Source of the DNA: Bacillus swezeyi
GTDB taxonomy: Bacteria; Bacillota; Bacilli; Bacillales; Bacillaceae
Direction: 5' to 3'
Length of the DNA: 64,000 nt
Assembly: GCF_001969815.1 (NCBI RefSeq)
Contig: NZ_MRBK01000013.1
Coordinates: 124,001 to 188,000 of the forward strand
Each line of letters opens with the position of its first letter. Positions within the stretch are counted from its first letter, which is position 1. Below are positions 15,529-25,417 of the stretch, piece after piece. Both the position numbers and the translations under genes were made by a program. The notes beneath the pieces are model-generated. The model saw only the letters and a list, made by a program, of their open reading frames with translations, was not told the DNA's origin and made no database searches.

Positions 15529-15807
15529 ATGCAGTTCTTTGAAAATGAGACAGCCCGGACAGCAAACGAGTGGCGCATGTTTATTGCGGCTTCGACGTTT
15601 TTAATACTGTGCACGGCGGGATTTTGGTTTTTCGAGCCAGCCATTCATTTAGAAGACATGGTGCTGCACATTTTTGATGCTGTCATCATCTGTGTGCTGA
15701 TCGCAAACGCTTTTTATTTCCTTCGGAGAAACAAAGGGATCGCATTTGTGTCCATTTTGCTGGGATTGGTCAATCTTGTCATGCTGGCCGCTCTGATCAT
15801 CCAGTAA
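15529..15807 (+). CDS. Small membrane protein, function unknown
   Basis: A protein of 92 residues from ATG 15529, or 100 residues from ATG 15505, which would overlap the phr gene; neither has a perfect ribosome-binding site, and AAGGG 12 bases before 15529 favours the shorter form. After a polar N-terminus (FFENETARTANEWR) there are three hydrophobic segments (about 17-35, 42-62 and 70-91). I do not recognise a family. It follows the rap-phr pair closely and could share its transcript. Confidence 0.55.
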   Translation: MQFFENETARTANEWRMFIAASTFLILCTAGFWFFEPAIHLEDMVLHIFDAVIICVLIANAFYFLRRNKGIAFVSILLGLVNLVMLAALIIQ

Positions 15808-15892
15808 ATCGGCCGCCTTGCGATTATCAGTTAAAGGACGGGCGGCGAAACATCCATGATTTCCCCGAAGCGCCGCCTCACCCATTTGCAAT

Positions 15893-16078
15893 CTATCTGT
15901 GGAAAACGATCATTTTACCAGACGAATGAACTACACGGTGGGTATGTTCCGAAAACTGTTTTTCCTTCATTAGATGTTTCCCTTTCTCTTTCGCTTCCTC
16001 CTCATTCAGCGCTTCAAAACGTTCATTCAGCAAGGTTTCCCCAGACGGATCAAAAACGGTTACATAATAGCTTTCCAT
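15893..16078 (-). CDS. yhzD: YhzD-like small protein
   Basis: A 61-residue charged protein (MESYYVTVFDPSGETLL, then an acidic helix EALNEEEAKEKGKHLMKE and a basic tail ending VFHR). Its length, pattern and location next to yhaQ match what I remember of B. subtilis YhzD, a family with no known function. It has AAAGGAG upstream and is read divergently from yhaQ. The name is given with moderate confidence. Confidence 0.6.
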   Translation of the reverse strand: MESYYVTVFDPSGETLLNERFEALNEEEAKEKGKHLMKEKQFSEHTHRVVHSSGKMIVFHR

Positions 16079-16197
16079 TTATATTCTCCTTTCGCAAAAA
16101 AAGATGTATTTGTTTAAAATTATATAAAAATCAAAAAAATCCTTTTTTTCATTGCATGACTAACGTATCATTGTAACTTGGAAGGAGGAGTTTTTTA

Positions 16198-17094
16198 ATG
16201 CTTAAAATCGATCACGTGACAAAAAAGTTCGGTTCTTTTACGGCGGTTAACGATCTCACGCTTGATATTCCCGAGAAGCAAATGTTCGGACTGCTCGGTG
16301 CAAACGGCGCTGGAAAAACGACAACATTTCGTATGATTCTGGGCCTTTTGAATGCGACAGAGGGTGCGGTGACATGGAAAGGGAAGCCGATTAACTATGG
16401 AGTGACTAACAGCATCGGCTATTTGCCGGAAGAACGCGGACTGTACCCGAAGCTGAAAGTAAAGGATCAGCTCGTATACCTCGGCCGCCTCAAAGGCATG
16501 ACAAAACAGGATGTGCTCAAGGAAATGGACAAATGGCTGGAAGAGTTCCATATTACAGAATATGCGGATAAAAAGGTTGAAGAGCTTTCAAAAGGAAACC
16601 AGCAAAAAATTCAATTCATCACGGCTGTTTTGCACAAGCCCGAGCTTTTGATTCTCGATGAGCCGTTCAGCGGGCTCGATCCTGTCAATGTCGATCTTTT
16701 AAAAGACGCGGTTGTTTCCTTGAAGAACGCCGGCACTTCAATTGTCTTTTCAAGCCACAGGATGGAGCATGTTGAAGAGCTCTGTGAGCACGTCTGCATT
16801 TTGCAGCGCGGAACACCAGTCGTCCAAGGAAAATTAAAAGAAATCAAACGCTCTTTTGGCAAAAAGAATGTCACGATTCATTCAGATGATGATTTAAGTT
16901 TCTTAAAAGAAACGGACGGCATCACGAAATGGAGAGAGACCGCGGAAGGCATCAGACTGCAAATCGAGAATGAGGAAATTTCCCAGCAGCTGTTTTCAAT
17001 ACTGCAGGGGCGCGGGTTTATCCGAAAGTTTGAACTTGAAGAGCCTTCTTTGCATGATATTTTCATTGAAAAGGTAGGTGCCCGTTATGAATAA
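16198..17094 (+). CDS. yhaQ: NatA-like ABC transporter ATPase YhaQ
   Basis: A 298-residue ABC ATPase with Walker A GANGAGKTT (about residues 38-46), signature LSKGNQQK (about 131-138) and Walker B LLILDEPFSGLD. The C-terminal 80 residues form the extra domain seen in NatA-type sodium exporters. It pairs with the permease YhaP, whose start overlaps its stop by 8 bases. Together they probably export sodium or another small solute or drug, by analogy with NatAB. The start follows GGAAGGAGGAG. Confidence 0.9.
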   Translation: MLKIDHVTKKFGSFTAVNDLTLDIPEKQMFGLLGANGAGKTTTFRMILGLLNATEGAVTWKGKPINYGVTNSIGYLPEERGLYPKLKVKDQLVYLGRLKGMTKQDVLKEMDKWLEEFHITEYADKKVEELSKGNQQKIQFITAVLHKPELLILDEPFSGLDPVNVDLLKDAVVSLKNAGTSIVFSSHRMEHVEELCEHVCILQRGTPVVQGKLKEIKRSFGKKNVTIHSDDDLSFLKETDGITKWRETAEGIRLQIENEEISQQLFSILQGRGFIRKFELEEPSLHDIFIEKVGARYE

Positions 17095-18358
17095 GTTTTG
17101 GATTGTGCTTTTTCATACATACATAAGCAAGCTGAAAACGAAATCGTTTATCATCTCGACTGCGATTACGCTTGCACTTGTCATGGTTGTCACAAATTTG
17201 GGCTCAATTATTTCTCTGTTTGACAATGAAGAAGGCGAACCGGATAAAATCGCCGTCATTGACGAATCGAATCAGCTGTATGAACCATTTTCCCAGCAGG
17301 TGAAGGCGATAGACAAGGATCATGAGCTGGAGCTGAAAAAAGCGGAAAAGTCTGAAAAATATCTCGAAAAAGCTGTAAGAGATGAAGAGCTTGCCGGGAT
17401 TTTGATCTTAGCCAAGGGTGAAAAAGGCGGGCTGACAGGGACGTATAAAGCGCTTGATATTGCCGATTCAACGGCTGTTTCCACGATTGAACAGGCGCTC
17501 TCACAAACGAAAATCGCCGTCGGAACGGCTGAATTAAATGTGCCGCAGGAAAAGCTGAACGAGCTTTTTACACCGGTTAAAGTCAAAAGCGTCGCTTTAA
17601 AAGAAGGGGCCAAAACAGAAGAAGAGCTTCAAAAGGCGTCAGTCCTAGTATATATTGTGTTGTTTGTCATTTATATTTCTGTGATCATGTATGCTTCAAT
17701 GATTGCGACTGAAGTGGCGACTGAAAAATCGTCCCGTGTCATGGAGATTTTAATTTCAAGCGTAGCGCCCGTCCAGCAAATGTTTGCCAAGCTGCTCGGC
17801 ATCGCTTTATTGGGGCTTACACAGCTCGCTGTTCTGTTTCTCGCAGGCTATCTCTCTCTGCAGTCAAGCCAAGAGAAAGCCGGTGGAGCTGCTGAGCAGA
17901 TTAAAGGATTTTTGGATTTTTCCGGCGTTCCCGTATCAACGCTTGTCTATGGCGTGATTTTCTTAGCGCTCGGCTATTTCCTTTATGCAACGCTTGCGGC
18001 ATTTCTCGGCAGCATTGTCAGTCGGATTGAAGATGTCCAGCAGACGATTTCACCGATGATCTTTTTGGTCGTCGCCGGATTTGTGATCGCGATGGTGGGG
18101 TTGAATACCCCTGATGCGCCATTTATTACGGTCACTTCATTCATTCCGTTCTTTGCGCCGATGATTATGTTCCTGAGAGTCGGCATGCTTGATATCCCGT
18201 TTTGGGAAGCGGCCCTCGGCATCGGCATCACCGCTGCAACCATTATCATTCTCGCCATCATCGGAGCGAGAGTGTATAAAGGCGGCGTTCTTATGTACGG
18301 CACTGGAGGCGGACTGAAAAACATCAAACAGGCGCTTCGTCTGTCAAAAGACAAATAA
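17087..18358 (+). CDS. yhaP: NatB-like ABC transporter permease YhaP
   Basis: A 423-residue ABC-2 type permease. One N-terminal transmembrane helix (about residues 20-42) is followed by a large extracytoplasmic domain (about 45-185, charged, with many Lys and Glu) and five or six C-terminal helices (about 188-410). This topology is that of NatB-type permeases. ATG 17087 is chosen since AGGTAGGTG precedes it; a GTG at 17078 is possible. It forms an operon with yhaQ and is closed by a terminator. Confidence 0.9.
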   Translation: MNKFWIVLFHTYISKLKTKSFIISTAITLALVMVVTNLGSIISLFDNEEGEPDKIAVIDESNQLYEPFSQQVKAIDKDHELELKKAEKSEKYLEKAVRDEELAGILILAKGEKGGLTGTYKALDIADSTAVSTIEQALSQTKIAVGTAELNVPQEKLNELFTPVKVKSVALKEGAKTEEELQKASVLVYIVLFVIYISVIMYASMIATEVATEKSSRVMEILISSVAPVQQMFAKLLGIALLGLTQLAVLFLAGYLSLQSSQEKAGGAAEQIKGFLDFSGVPVSTLVYGVIFLALGYFLYATLAAFLGSIVSRIEDVQQTISPMIFLVVAGFVIAMVGLNTPDAPFITVTSFIPFFAPMIMFLRVGMLDIPFWEAALGIGITAATIIILAIIGARVYKGGVLMYGTGGGLKNIKQALRLSKDK

Positions 18359-18372
18359 ATGAGAAAAAGAGA

Positions 18373-18403
18373 AAAGCAGCTTGAAAGAAAAGCTGCTTTT
18401 TTC
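18373..18403 (+). terminator. Terminator of yhaQP
   Basis: Stem AAAGCAGCTT/AAGCTGCTTT with a 7-base loop, followed by TTTTC. Confidence 0.9.
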
Positions 18404-18484
18404 AGATAGATCAATAGAACGTGCATTCGCCTGGAAGCCATGATAAAATGAGGGCAGACATGTTTTAGGAAAAGGAGCAGAAGA

Positions 18485-19711
18485 TTGACAAACCTAACCT
18501 TCATTCATGCGGCCGACCTCCATCTGGACAGTCCGTTTCACGGCATCAGCCGGCTTCCCGAAAGGATATACCGGCGGATTAAAAACAGTACATTTACAAG
18601 CGCCGCGAATGTGTTCCAGATTGCTATCGATGAACAGGCGGATTTCATTTTACTGGCCGGAGACCTTTTCGATGAAGCAAACCGCAGCTTAAAAGCGCAA
18701 ATGTTTTTGCGAAAACAGTTTTTAAGGCTTCAGGAAAACGGCATCCACGCTTATGTGATTTTCGGAAACCATGATCATTTGGGCGGGGAGTGGACGCCGA
18801 TTGAATGGTCGGACAATGTTCATATGTTCTCCTCGGAAGATGTTGAGGAGAAATCATTTTACAAGGACGGCCGGCTTCAAGCGAGCATCTATGGATACAG
18901 CTATCCTGAACGGTCGGTATTTGAGAACAAGGCTTCCGAAATGAAAAGAACGACGGACGCCCCTCTCCATATCGGCATGATTCACGGGACCCTTTCAGGT
19001 GAAAGCGGCCATGATCCGTACTGCCCTTTTTCCCTGCAAGATGTAAAAAACGGTGAAATGGATTATTGGGCGCTCGGCCATATTCATAAAAGACAGGTCA
19101 TTTCAGCCGAACATCCGGCGGTGATTTATTCCGGAAACACACAATCCCGCCATATGAAAGAAACCGGCGAGAAAGGCTGCTATCTCGTCAAAGCCCGTGA
19201 AGGCGAACTGTCTTTTGAATTTAAAGCCGCCTCAGATGTCCTTTGGGAAACGATTGACATCGACGTATCGGAAACACGGCATTTAACTGACTTAATCAAT
19301 CGCATCGAAGACGTTTTTCAATCTTTCAGAAACAAAGGGAAGCCCGTTTTCATCAAAGCCGTACTGACTGGAGAAGCGCCTCATTATTTGGCTGACGGAG
19401 CGTCGGTCATGACAGAAGAGCTGCTTGACACCTTTCACGAGGAAGAGCAGGAAAAAGAAGCATTCATCTGGCTTGCCGCTGTCGAAGATCGTACTGAAAG
19501 CGGTATGACGGGAATAGAAAATGATGCGTTCTTTCAGGAGCTGACCCGTGAAATCAATGAGTTTCAAGAATTCGGCCTGATTCTTGACGATTTAAAGCGG
19601 CACCCCGTCTTCAGAAGGTACGGAGAGCGGTTTAGTGAAGAGGATTTGCACGACATTCGCCTTCAGGCGGAAAAGGTCCTGCTTCATGAGCTGAAGACAA
19701 TCAGAAGATAA
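18485..19711 (+). CDS. yhaO: SbcD-like metallophosphoesterase/nuclease YhaO
   Basis: A 408-residue calcineurin-like phosphoesterase related to the DNA-repair nuclease SbcD/Mre11. The metal-binding motifs are DLHLDSPF (near residue 9), GDLFDEANR (about 57-65), FGNHDH (about 95-100), MIHG and GHIHKR (about 197-202). It likely works with the downstream SMC-like ATPase YhaN, as SbcD does with SbcC. A TTG start follows AAAAGGAGC. The gene lies 13 bases upstream of yhaN. Confidence 0.9.
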   Translation: MTNLTFIHAADLHLDSPFHGISRLPERIYRRIKNSTFTSAANVFQIAIDEQADFILLAGDLFDEANRSLKAQMFLRKQFLRLQENGIHAYVIFGNHDHLGGEWTPIEWSDNVHMFSSEDVEEKSFYKDGRLQASIYGYSYPERSVFENKASEMKRTTDAPLHIGMIHGTLSGESGHDPYCPFSLQDVKNGEMDYWALGHIHKRQVISAEHPAVIYSGNTQSRHMKETGEKGCYLVKAREGELSFEFKAASDVLWETIDIDVSETRHLTDLINRIEDVFQSFRNKGKPVFIKAVLTGEAPHYLADGASVMTEELLDTFHEEEQEKEAFIWLAAVEDRTESGMTGIENDAFFQELTREINEFQEFGLILDDLKRHPVFRRYGERFSEEDLHDIRLQAEKVLLHELKTIRR

Positions 19712-19724
19712 GGGAGGATACGGG

Positions 19725-22679
19725 GTGAATATTCACGCTATACATATATACGGATACGGAAAGTTTGTGAACCAGACATTTCGCCTGTCACCTGCTGCCA
19801 ACCTTCACTTAATCTATGGGCTGAATGAAGCCGGGAAAACGACGCTCATGTCATTTATAGAAAGCATGCTGTTCGGTTTTCCGAAAACAAAAAGGTATGA
19901 ACCGAAGACAGGCGGCATTTACGGAGGAATGCTCGAAGCCCGGCATCCTGAATTGGGCAATATCCGCATCGAACGGATCGCGGGAAAACCTGAACGGGTA
20001 AACGTTTTTTTAGAAGACGGAAGCACCCGGTCAGAGGACTTTTTAAAACAGCTGTTGTCTAACATCGACAGGCGGCTGTACAAGGCGATTTACTCGTTTG
20101 ATGTATTCGGGCTTCAGGAAATTCACAAATTTAACCGTGATCAAATCGGCCGGTTTTTGCTTTTCTCCAGTCTATTCGGATCAGATGCCATTTCGAAGAT
20201 GGATGCCGGCCTGACGAAAAGGCAGGAAGAGCTGTTTAAACCGAACGGGCGAAAGCCAGAGCTCAACCAGGAGCTAGAACAATTAAAAAGGCTTTCAGAA
20301 GAGCTGAAAAAGGCTAAAGCGCGTGAAGGCGATTATCATCATATACTGAGCGGAAAAAAAGCGGTTGAGTTGTCCATGAAGGAGAACGAACAGCTGCTCA
20401 AAGACCTCGGCCATTACATCTCGCAGATTGAACGGGCGATCGAGATTCATCCGCTGAAGGAGGAAGAACGGCAGCTGGCCGCACAGCTTGATGCAGAAGG
20501 CGGCGCCTTGGAAAATGCCTTCCCTGAGGCAGGGCTTTTTGAACTTGAAAAGTACGAATCTCATCTTCATCCGAAAATGGCTCAGCTGAAGGCGCTGGAA
20601 GAAAAAAGATGCGATTTGGCAAAGCAGGCGGAAGCTCTTGCACCATCGGAAGGTCATTTGCAGTATGAAGCGCAAATTGAAGAGCTGCTGTCAGAGTATC
20701 CGCTTTACCAATCATACATAGAGAAAATCATGACGCTGGCCGATCAGCTGAAACAAACGGATGAAAGGATTCAGGCGGGGATGGCCCGGCTGAAAATTGC
20801 AAGCGAAGCGGAGATACTCAAGGCGGACACCACCTACGAATACGAGTGGAGGCTGCAGGAGTCGGTTCAGGCTTTTCTCCGATTGCGCGAGCAGAAACGG
20901 GAGCTTGATGAACGCTTTGAACAGGCGAGGACTGATCTTGAAGAAGCGGAACAAGCTTATGCCGACGTTGCAAACGAGGTGTTGCCGGACGACATTCGCA
21001 AACAAAAAGAGGAGGCGCTGAGCCGAATGGCAGCCGCCGGCGGACAATCGGTAAAACGGGAAGAGCTGCTCGGCCAGCTGTCAGTTCTGAAGCGTGAACA
21101 AAAAGTGCGGGCGAAAAAAAGGAAAGCTTTAGCTGCCGGGGCGCTTTTAGCAGCTATTGCCGGAAGTCTGGGGGCGCTGTTTTTGCAAGAGTGGCTTCCA
21201 GCTGTTTTTATCGTCCCTGTTTCGCTCCTGTTGCTGCTCTTTGCTTTGAAGAAGCCGGAGCCGTCTTCTGTTGCGGTATTCATTCAAAAACAGCTTGAAG
21301 ACGCAGAACGCAGCGCCGAAGAAAGCGGATCTGAACTGAATACCTTAAGAGAAGAACTGTGGCGAGATGATCAAAACAGACAGCTCTTCATCGCAAAACA
21401 GGCTGAGCTCCGGCAGAAGGAAGCGGACTACGAAAGGGCGATTCGGAAATTCGAAGAATGGGAAAAGGACATGTATCCTTATCAGGAACAGACAGACCGC
21501 TATTTAAAAGAGCTGAACGTGTCAATTGACCCGTCTTTTTTATCTGACGCTTATGCCTTGATCAAAGATCTTAAAACGGAAATAACAAAAATGAGGGAAA
21601 TGAAAGATGAGCGAAGCCGCCTCCAATCAAAAAGGACATCATTTGAAGAGCGCTCAAGCCAGCTTGCCTCACTCCTTCACCATCCTGAAGGAAGCGTACA
21701 GGAGCTGATGTTCAAGCTGAAAAGCGGGCTTGAATCAGAAAAAGAAAAACTTCGGAAGAAACAGGAAGCGGATTTGTCCCTTAAGCACACAGAAGAACAA
21801 ATAAAAGAATTGGCGAGAGAAGCGGAGTATTTTAAATCGCAAATCGCGGCCTTGTATAAAAAGGCCGGAGCAGACGGCCGAGATACGTTTATCGAGCTGG
21901 CAAAGCGCGATCAAATCAGAAAGGAATTGAAAACAAGGCTAGGCCGGATCAAAGCAGAACTCGGCAAAAAAGATGAGAAGGCCATCATGCTCGCAGCGAA
22001 CCATGCTCTTGTCGATCTTGAAGAGAAGCTGGCCGAGGCCAAAGAAAAAAAAGACCGGACAGACAAGCTTTTGAAAGAGGAGAGGGAAAAAGCTGCGGTG
22101 CTTTTGGCTGAACAGCACAGGCTGGAGGAATCCGGCACGGTATCCGAGCTTGTCCACAAGGTGGAAATGCAAAAAGAGCAAGTCGCTCTGCTTGCCAAAA
22201 AGTGGGCTTCTGTTAAGCTGGTCAGGCAGGCGGTTAAAAACAGGATAGAAGATCATAAGAAGGTTCGGCTTCCGAAGCTTTTACAAACGGCCGAATCTCT
22301 ATTAAAGCCGTTAACAGGCGGACGTTATGAAAAAATTTATTTTTCTGAAACAGATGACTCCATCATGGTGTTGAGAAGAGACGGCGCTGTTTTTCATGCT
22401 CATGAGCTGTCCCAGGCGACCTGTGAACAGCTTTATTTAGCGATACGCTTTGCGCTTGCTCTGTCCCACCAAAAGGGGATCAAGCTGCCTTTTCAGCTTG
22501 ATGACAGCTTTGTTCACTTTGATCATGAAAGGTTCAAACAAGTGCTGGACATTTTAAAACAGCTTTCAGGCGAAGATCAGCAAATATTATATTTTACCTG
22601 TCATGAACATGTGAGGAAGGCTTTTTGCGAGGAAGAGGTGATACAGCTTTCACCACTCTTGAAGGAGATGGAAAAATAA
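19725..22679 (+). CDS. yhaN: SbcC-like SMC ATPase YhaN
   Basis: A 984-residue AAA/SMC-type protein. The N-terminal half-site has Walker [11 protein letters not shown] (about residues 34-43). The middle (about 170-850) is charged, helical and mostly coiled coil, broken by a hydrophobic pair of segments near residues 465-505 that could be membrane helices. The C-terminus carries the ATPase signature region ([19 protein letters not shown]) and Walker [14 protein letters not shown]. This layout is that of Rad50/SbcC-type proteins acting on DNA ends together with YhaO. The GTG start follows GGGAGG. The central hydrophobic pair is unusual for SbcC and is typical of the YhaN subgroup. Confidence 0.9.
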   Translation: MNIHAIHIYGYGKFVNQTFRLSPAANLHLIYGLNEAGKTTLMSFIESMLFGFPKTKRYEPKTGGIYGGMLEARHPELGNIRIERIAGKPERVNVFLEDGSTRSEDFLKQLLSNIDRRLYKAIYSFDVFGLQEIHKFNRDQIGRFLLFSSLFGSDAISKMDAGLTKRQEELFKPNGRKPELNQELEQLKRLSEELKKAKAREGDYHHILSGKKAVELSMKENEQLLKDLGHYISQIERAIEIHPLKEEERQLAAQLDAEGGALENAFPEAGLFELEKYESHLHPKMAQLKALEEKRCDLAKQAEALAPSEGHLQYEAQIEELLSEYPLYQSYIEKIMTLADQLKQTDERIQAGMARLKIASEAEILKADTTYEYEWRLQESVQAFLRLREQKRELDERFEQARTDLEEAEQAYADVANEVLPDDIRKQKEEALSRMAAAGGQSVKREELLGQLSVLKREQKVRAKKRKALAAGALLAAIAGSLGALFLQEWLPAVFIVPVSLLLLLFALKKPEPSSVAVFIQKQLEDAERSAEESGSELNTLREELWRDDQNRQLFIAKQAELRQKEADYERAIRKFEEWEKDMYPYQEQTDRYLKELNVSIDPSFLSDAYALIKDLKTEITKMREMKDERSRLQSKRTSFEERSSQLASLLHHPEGSVQELMFKLKSGLESEKEKLRKKQEADLSLKHTEEQIKELAREAEYFKSQIAALYKKAGADGRDTFIELAKRDQIRKELKTRLGRIKAELGKKDEKAIMLAANHALVDLEEKLAEAKEKKDRTDKLLKEEREKAAVLLAEQHRLEESGTVSELVHKVEMQKEQVALLAKKWASVKLVRQAVKNRIEDHKKVRLPKLLQTAESLLKPLTGGRYEKIYFSETDDSIMVLRRDGAVFHAHELSQATCEQLYLAIRFALALSHQKGIKLPFQLDDSFVHFDHERFKQVLDILKQLSGEDQQILYFTCHEHVRKAFCEEEVIQLSPLLKEMEK

Positions 22680-22693
22680 GGTTAAACTAGGTC

Positions 22694-22704
22694 TGTGCTA
22701 TAAT
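22694..22704 (+). promoter_or_regulatory. Extended -10 promoter of yhaM
   Basis: TGTGCTATAAT gives a perfect -10 box (22699-22704) with a TG extension, 33 bases before the yhaM start, at the end of yhaN. No good -35 box is seen. Confidence 0.5.
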
Positions 22705-22737
22705 GATTTTATGTATGAAAACGGAGGGAGCTTTATA

Positions 22738-23682
22738 ATGGCAAAAGGTATATTGTTGCATGAAGTTGGCGAGCAGGTGGATATGTATTTGCTCATCAAA
22801 TCGTCAACAAAAGGGATCGCAAGCAACGGAAAACCGTTTTTAACACTGATGCTGCAGGATCAGTCAGGAGATATTGAAGCAAAGCTTTGGGACGCTAAAC
22901 AGCATGATGAAACGACCTATGGACCGCAGACGATCGTCAAAGTGGTCGGGGACATTCATCATTACCGCGGACGGAACCAGCTGAAGCTGAGGAATATCAG
23001 ACCTGCGGGCGAACATGAAAATGTTCAAATCGACGATTTTTTGGAGACCGCTCCGATCCCGAAGAATGAAATGATGGAAATGGTCACCCAATATATTTTT
23101 GAAATGAAAAATCCGAATATACAGCGAATCACGAGACACCTCGTCAAAAAATACGGGAATGAATTCATCGACTTTCCGGCCGCGACGAAAAATCATCATG
23201 AGTTCGTATCAGGACTGGCTTACCACGTTGTCTCCATGCTGCAGCTGGCCAAATCGGTCGCAGATTTGTATCTGGCGCTTGATCGTGATCTTTTGTATGC
23301 CGGTGTCATCCTGCACGATCTTGGTAAGGTCAAAGAGCTTTCCGGCCCGGTGTCAACCACTTATACCGTTGAAGGGAATCTACTCGGCCATATTTCGATC
23401 ATGGTGACGGAGATCTCAAAAGCCGCTGAAGAGCTTCAAATCGACTCCGAAGAAGTGCTTATTCTTCAGCATTTGATTTTAAGCCATCACGGCAAGCCTG
23501 AATGGGGGAGCCCGAAGCCGCCGATGGTCAAAGAGGCGGAAGTCCTTCATTATATCGACAATCTTGACGCGAAAATCAATATGATGGACAGAGCGCTCGA
23601 ACGGGTCAAGCCAGGGGAGTACACTGAGCGCGTGTTTGCTTTGGATAACCGTTCCTTCTACAAGCCTGTTTTTCATAAATAA
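22738..23682 (+). CDS. yhaM: 3'-5' exoribonuclease YhaM
   Basis: A 314-residue protein, the same length as B. subtilis YhaM. It has an N-terminal OB-fold nucleic-acid-binding domain (about residues 10-95) and a C-terminal HD domain (about 160-285) with the metal ligands in YHVVSML, ILHDLGK and the [10 protein letters not shown] segment. YhaM degrades RNA from the 3' end, and single-stranded DNA in vitro, with manganese. The start at ATG 22738 is set by CGGAGGGAG. It can be transcribed with yhaON or from its own promoter. Confidence 0.95.
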   Translation: MAKGILLHEVGEQVDMYLLIKSSTKGIASNGKPFLTLMLQDQSGDIEAKLWDAKQHDETTYGPQTIVKVVGDIHHYRGRNQLKLRNIRPAGEHENVQIDDFLETAPIPKNEMMEMVTQYIFEMKNPNIQRITRHLVKKYGNEFIDFPAATKNHHEFVSGLAYHVVSMLQLAKSVADLYLALDRDLLYAGVILHDLGKVKELSGPVSTTYTVEGNLLGHISIMVTEISKAAEELQIDSEEVLILQHLILSHHGKPEWGSPKPPMVKEAEVLHYIDNLDAKINMMDRALERVKPGEYTERVFALDNRSFYKPVFHK

Positions 23683-23749
23683 ACGTCATAACTTGTCTCC
23701 CTTTTGCATAATGTCTGATATACAGCTTTTTGAAAAAGGGGGAAAAGCC

Positions 23750-23986
23750 GTGCTGCTGTTTCCGTGGTGGGTCTACCTTTGTATTGTCGGTATCATATTC
23801 AGCGCCTATAAGCTGATGACGACGGCAAAGGAAGAAGAAAAGATCGATCAGGCTTTTATAGAAAAAGAAGGCCGCATTTATATCGAGCGGATGGAAAAGG
23901 AAAAAGAAAGGCGAATGAAACGTTCTGTCGATGAAAAAGACGAACAGTGTGAGAATTCAGCGGAAAACAACCATTCTATTGCATAA
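23750..23986 (+). CDS. yhaL: Sporulation-associated membrane protein YhaL
   Basis: A 78-residue single-pass protein: a transmembrane helix (about residues 3-22, LLFPWWVYLCIVGIIFSAY) followed by a highly charged cytoplasmic tail of Glu, Lys and Arg. The GTG start at 23750 follows AAAGGGGG by 7 bases. In B. subtilis the gene has the same place between yhaM and prsA and is listed as sporulation-related; its molecular role is not known to me. It converges on prsA across a shared terminator. Confidence 0.8.
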   Translation: MLLFPWWVYLCIVGIIFSAYKLMTTAKEEEKIDQAFIEKEGRIYIERMEKEKERRMKRSVDEKDEQCENSAENNHSIA

Positions 23987-24028
23987 AAAAAGCTGTCCGG
24001 CCCCGTAAAAGGGGAGGACAGCTTTTTT
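23985..24028. terminator. Bidirectional terminator between yhaL and prsA
   Basis: AAAAAAGCTGTCC and GGACAGCTTTTTT form a long stem with an inner CCCC/GGGG hairpin. A- and T-runs on both sides make it work in either direction. Confidence 0.92.
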
Positions 24029-24035
24029 GCTGAAA

Positions 24036-24893
24036 TCAGCTGCTGCTTGTCTGTGACTGAGACTGTTCAACCTGTTTTTTCAGGTCTTTGTCTTTTACTT
24101 TTAAATCAGCGTCTTTCACAAGCTTGTCAATAACAGACTGGAGCTCAGTTTGATTATTTTGTTTTTGTTCTTTGACTTGCTTTTTCAAGTCTTTTTTCAT
24201 GTCTTCGTATTTGCCGCGTTCTTCGGTTTTCTTAATGATGTGGTATCCGTAGTCAGTTTTAACCGGATCGCTGACTTCACCTGTTTTTAAAGCGAAAGCG
24301 GCTTTGCTGAACGCTTCATCCATTTCGCCTTCTTTGGCAAACCAGCCGAGATCTCCGCCTTTTTCAGCGGTGCCGTCAGTTGAATACTCTTTTGCAAGGT
24401 CTTCAAATTTTTCGCCTTTTTTCAGTTTTTTCTCAACTTCCTCCGCGGTTTTCTTTTCTTTTACAAGAATATGGCTTGCGCGGATTTTGCCTTTTAAGCT
24501 GTCATAATATTCTTTTACGTCATCATCGGTTACTTTTATGTTATCCTTTGCGGCTTTTTTCATCAGGAGCTCATATTTAATCTGATCCTTGACGTAGCCT
24601 TCGCCTTTCTGGTCGATGAGCGCATCAAGCTGGTCTCCCGCTGTTTTTTTGTACTCGTTCAGCTTTTTGTCGATTTCTTTGTCGGAGACGTCGTATTTAT
24701 CATCGAGCACTTTTTGTTGAACAAGCATGTTCAGCGCGTCCGTTCCGGCATTTTCTTTTAGAACATTATAAAGCTCTTCTTTTGTTACATTTCCAGCTTT
24801 AGTTTCAGCAACAACTTCAGAATCTCCCCCGCTGCACGCGCTGAGAGCCAAAACGCTTGTCGCCGTAATCGCCGCAATTGCAATCTTCTTCAT
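24036..24893 (-). CDS. prsA: Foldase lipoprotein PrsA (parvulin-type peptidyl-prolyl isomerase)
   Basis: A 285-residue lipoprotein with a signal sequence ending in the lipobox LSAC (Cys near residue 20). The central parvulin domain runs from about residue 130 to 225 (ASHILV at its start, GGDLGWF and GYHIIKK at its end), flanked by helical chaperone arms rich in Lys, Glu and Gln. PrsA helps exported proteins fold after Sec translocation on the outer face of the membrane. It is needed for subtilisin and amylase secretion, which links it to aprE in this window. The ATG at 24893 lies 11 bases after TAGGAG. Confidence 0.95.
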   Translation of the reverse strand: MKKIAIAAITATSVLALSACSGGDSEVVAETKAGNVTKEELYNVLKENAGTDALNMLVQQKVLDDKYDVSDKEIDKKLNEYKKTAGDQLDALIDQKGEGYVKDQIKYELLMKKAAKDNIKVTDDDVKEYYDSLKGKIRASHILVKEKKTAEEVEKKLKKGEKFEDLAKEYSTDGTAEKGGDLGWFAKEGEMDEAFSKAAFALKTGEVSDPVKTDYGYHIIKKTEERGKYEDMKKDLKKQVKEQKQNNQTELQSVIDKLVKDADLKVKDKDLKKQVEQSQSQTSSS

Positions 24894-25055
24894 AAATGCT
24901 AACACTCCTAATCGTTACAGTTTAAACTTCCTTTGAATTGTATCATATCATATTCTGACATGCTGTAAAAAGATTTTCAACAGAGGGGCATCCGTCTAGT
25001 CAAATTTCTTTCCCGGTCATACAAATATAGTGATCAAGAAAAGGAGGTCAATAAC

Positions 25056-25142
25056 ATGAGCGGAGGATACTCAAGCGGTTTTGCTTTATTGGTCGTGTTA
25101 TTTATTTTGTTAATCATCGTTGGTGCAGCTTATCTGTACTAA
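25056..25142 (+). CDS. sscA: Tiny YjcZ-type sporulation membrane peptide, SscA-like
   Basis: A 28-residue peptide, MSGGYSSGFALLVVLFILL followed by IIVGAAYLY, with AAAGGAGG before the ATG. A Gly/Ser-rich N-terminus followed by one hydrophobic helix is the hallmark of the YjcZ/SscA family. In B. subtilis the 28-residue SscA takes part in spore coat assembly and germination, and it lies in this neighbourhood as far as I remember. A sporulation-like -10 element CATACAAA occurs about 35 bases upstream. The gene is closed by its own terminator. Confidence 0.75.
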   Translation: MSGGYSSGFALLVVLFILLIIVGAAYLY

Positions 25143-25159
25143 AACCTAGAAAATAGGGA

Positions 25160-25192
25160 AAGAACCGCTTTTTTCAGGCGGTTCTTTTCTTT
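25160..25192 (+). terminator. Terminator of the first small peptide gene
   Basis: GAACCGC pairs with GCGGTTC, followed by TTTTCTTTT. Confidence 0.85.
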
Positions 25193-25267
25193 TGTGTGAA
25201 GAGCCTAATCGTTTCATGACATTCGTGCATACACTAATGTAACGACTGGGACAGAGGAGGTGTCAAT

Positions 25268-25366
25268 ATGGGCGACGGTTACGCAGGAGGTTTTGCTGGC
25301 GGCTTTGCACTGCTGGTGGTTCTGTTCATTTTATTAATTATTATTGGTGCTTCTTGGATATGCTAA
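25268..25366 (+). CDS. Tiny YjcZ-type sporulation membrane peptide
   Basis: A 32-residue paralogue of the preceding peptide: MGDGYAGGFAGGFALLVVLF followed by a hydrophobic helix ending GASWIC. The ribosome-binding site GAGGAGGTG is excellent. Upstream, CATACACTA (25228-25236) matches the sigma-K -10 pattern CATAnnnTA exactly, although no -35 AC is placed correctly. It probably belongs to the late mother-cell set. The single C-terminal Cys is not shared with the neighbour. Confidence 0.7.
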   Translation: MGDGYAGGFAGGFALLVVLFILLIIIGASWIC

Positions 25367-25371
25367 TAAAC

Positions 25372-25417
25372 AAAAGGATAGCTGCCGTATCATAACCGGC
25401 AGCTATCCTTTTTCTTT
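25372..25417 (+). terminator. Terminator of the second small peptide gene
   Basis: AAGGATAGCTGCCG pairs with CGGCAGCTATCCTT, then TTTCTTT. It touches the end of a short minus-strand frame and may serve both. Confidence 0.9.
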
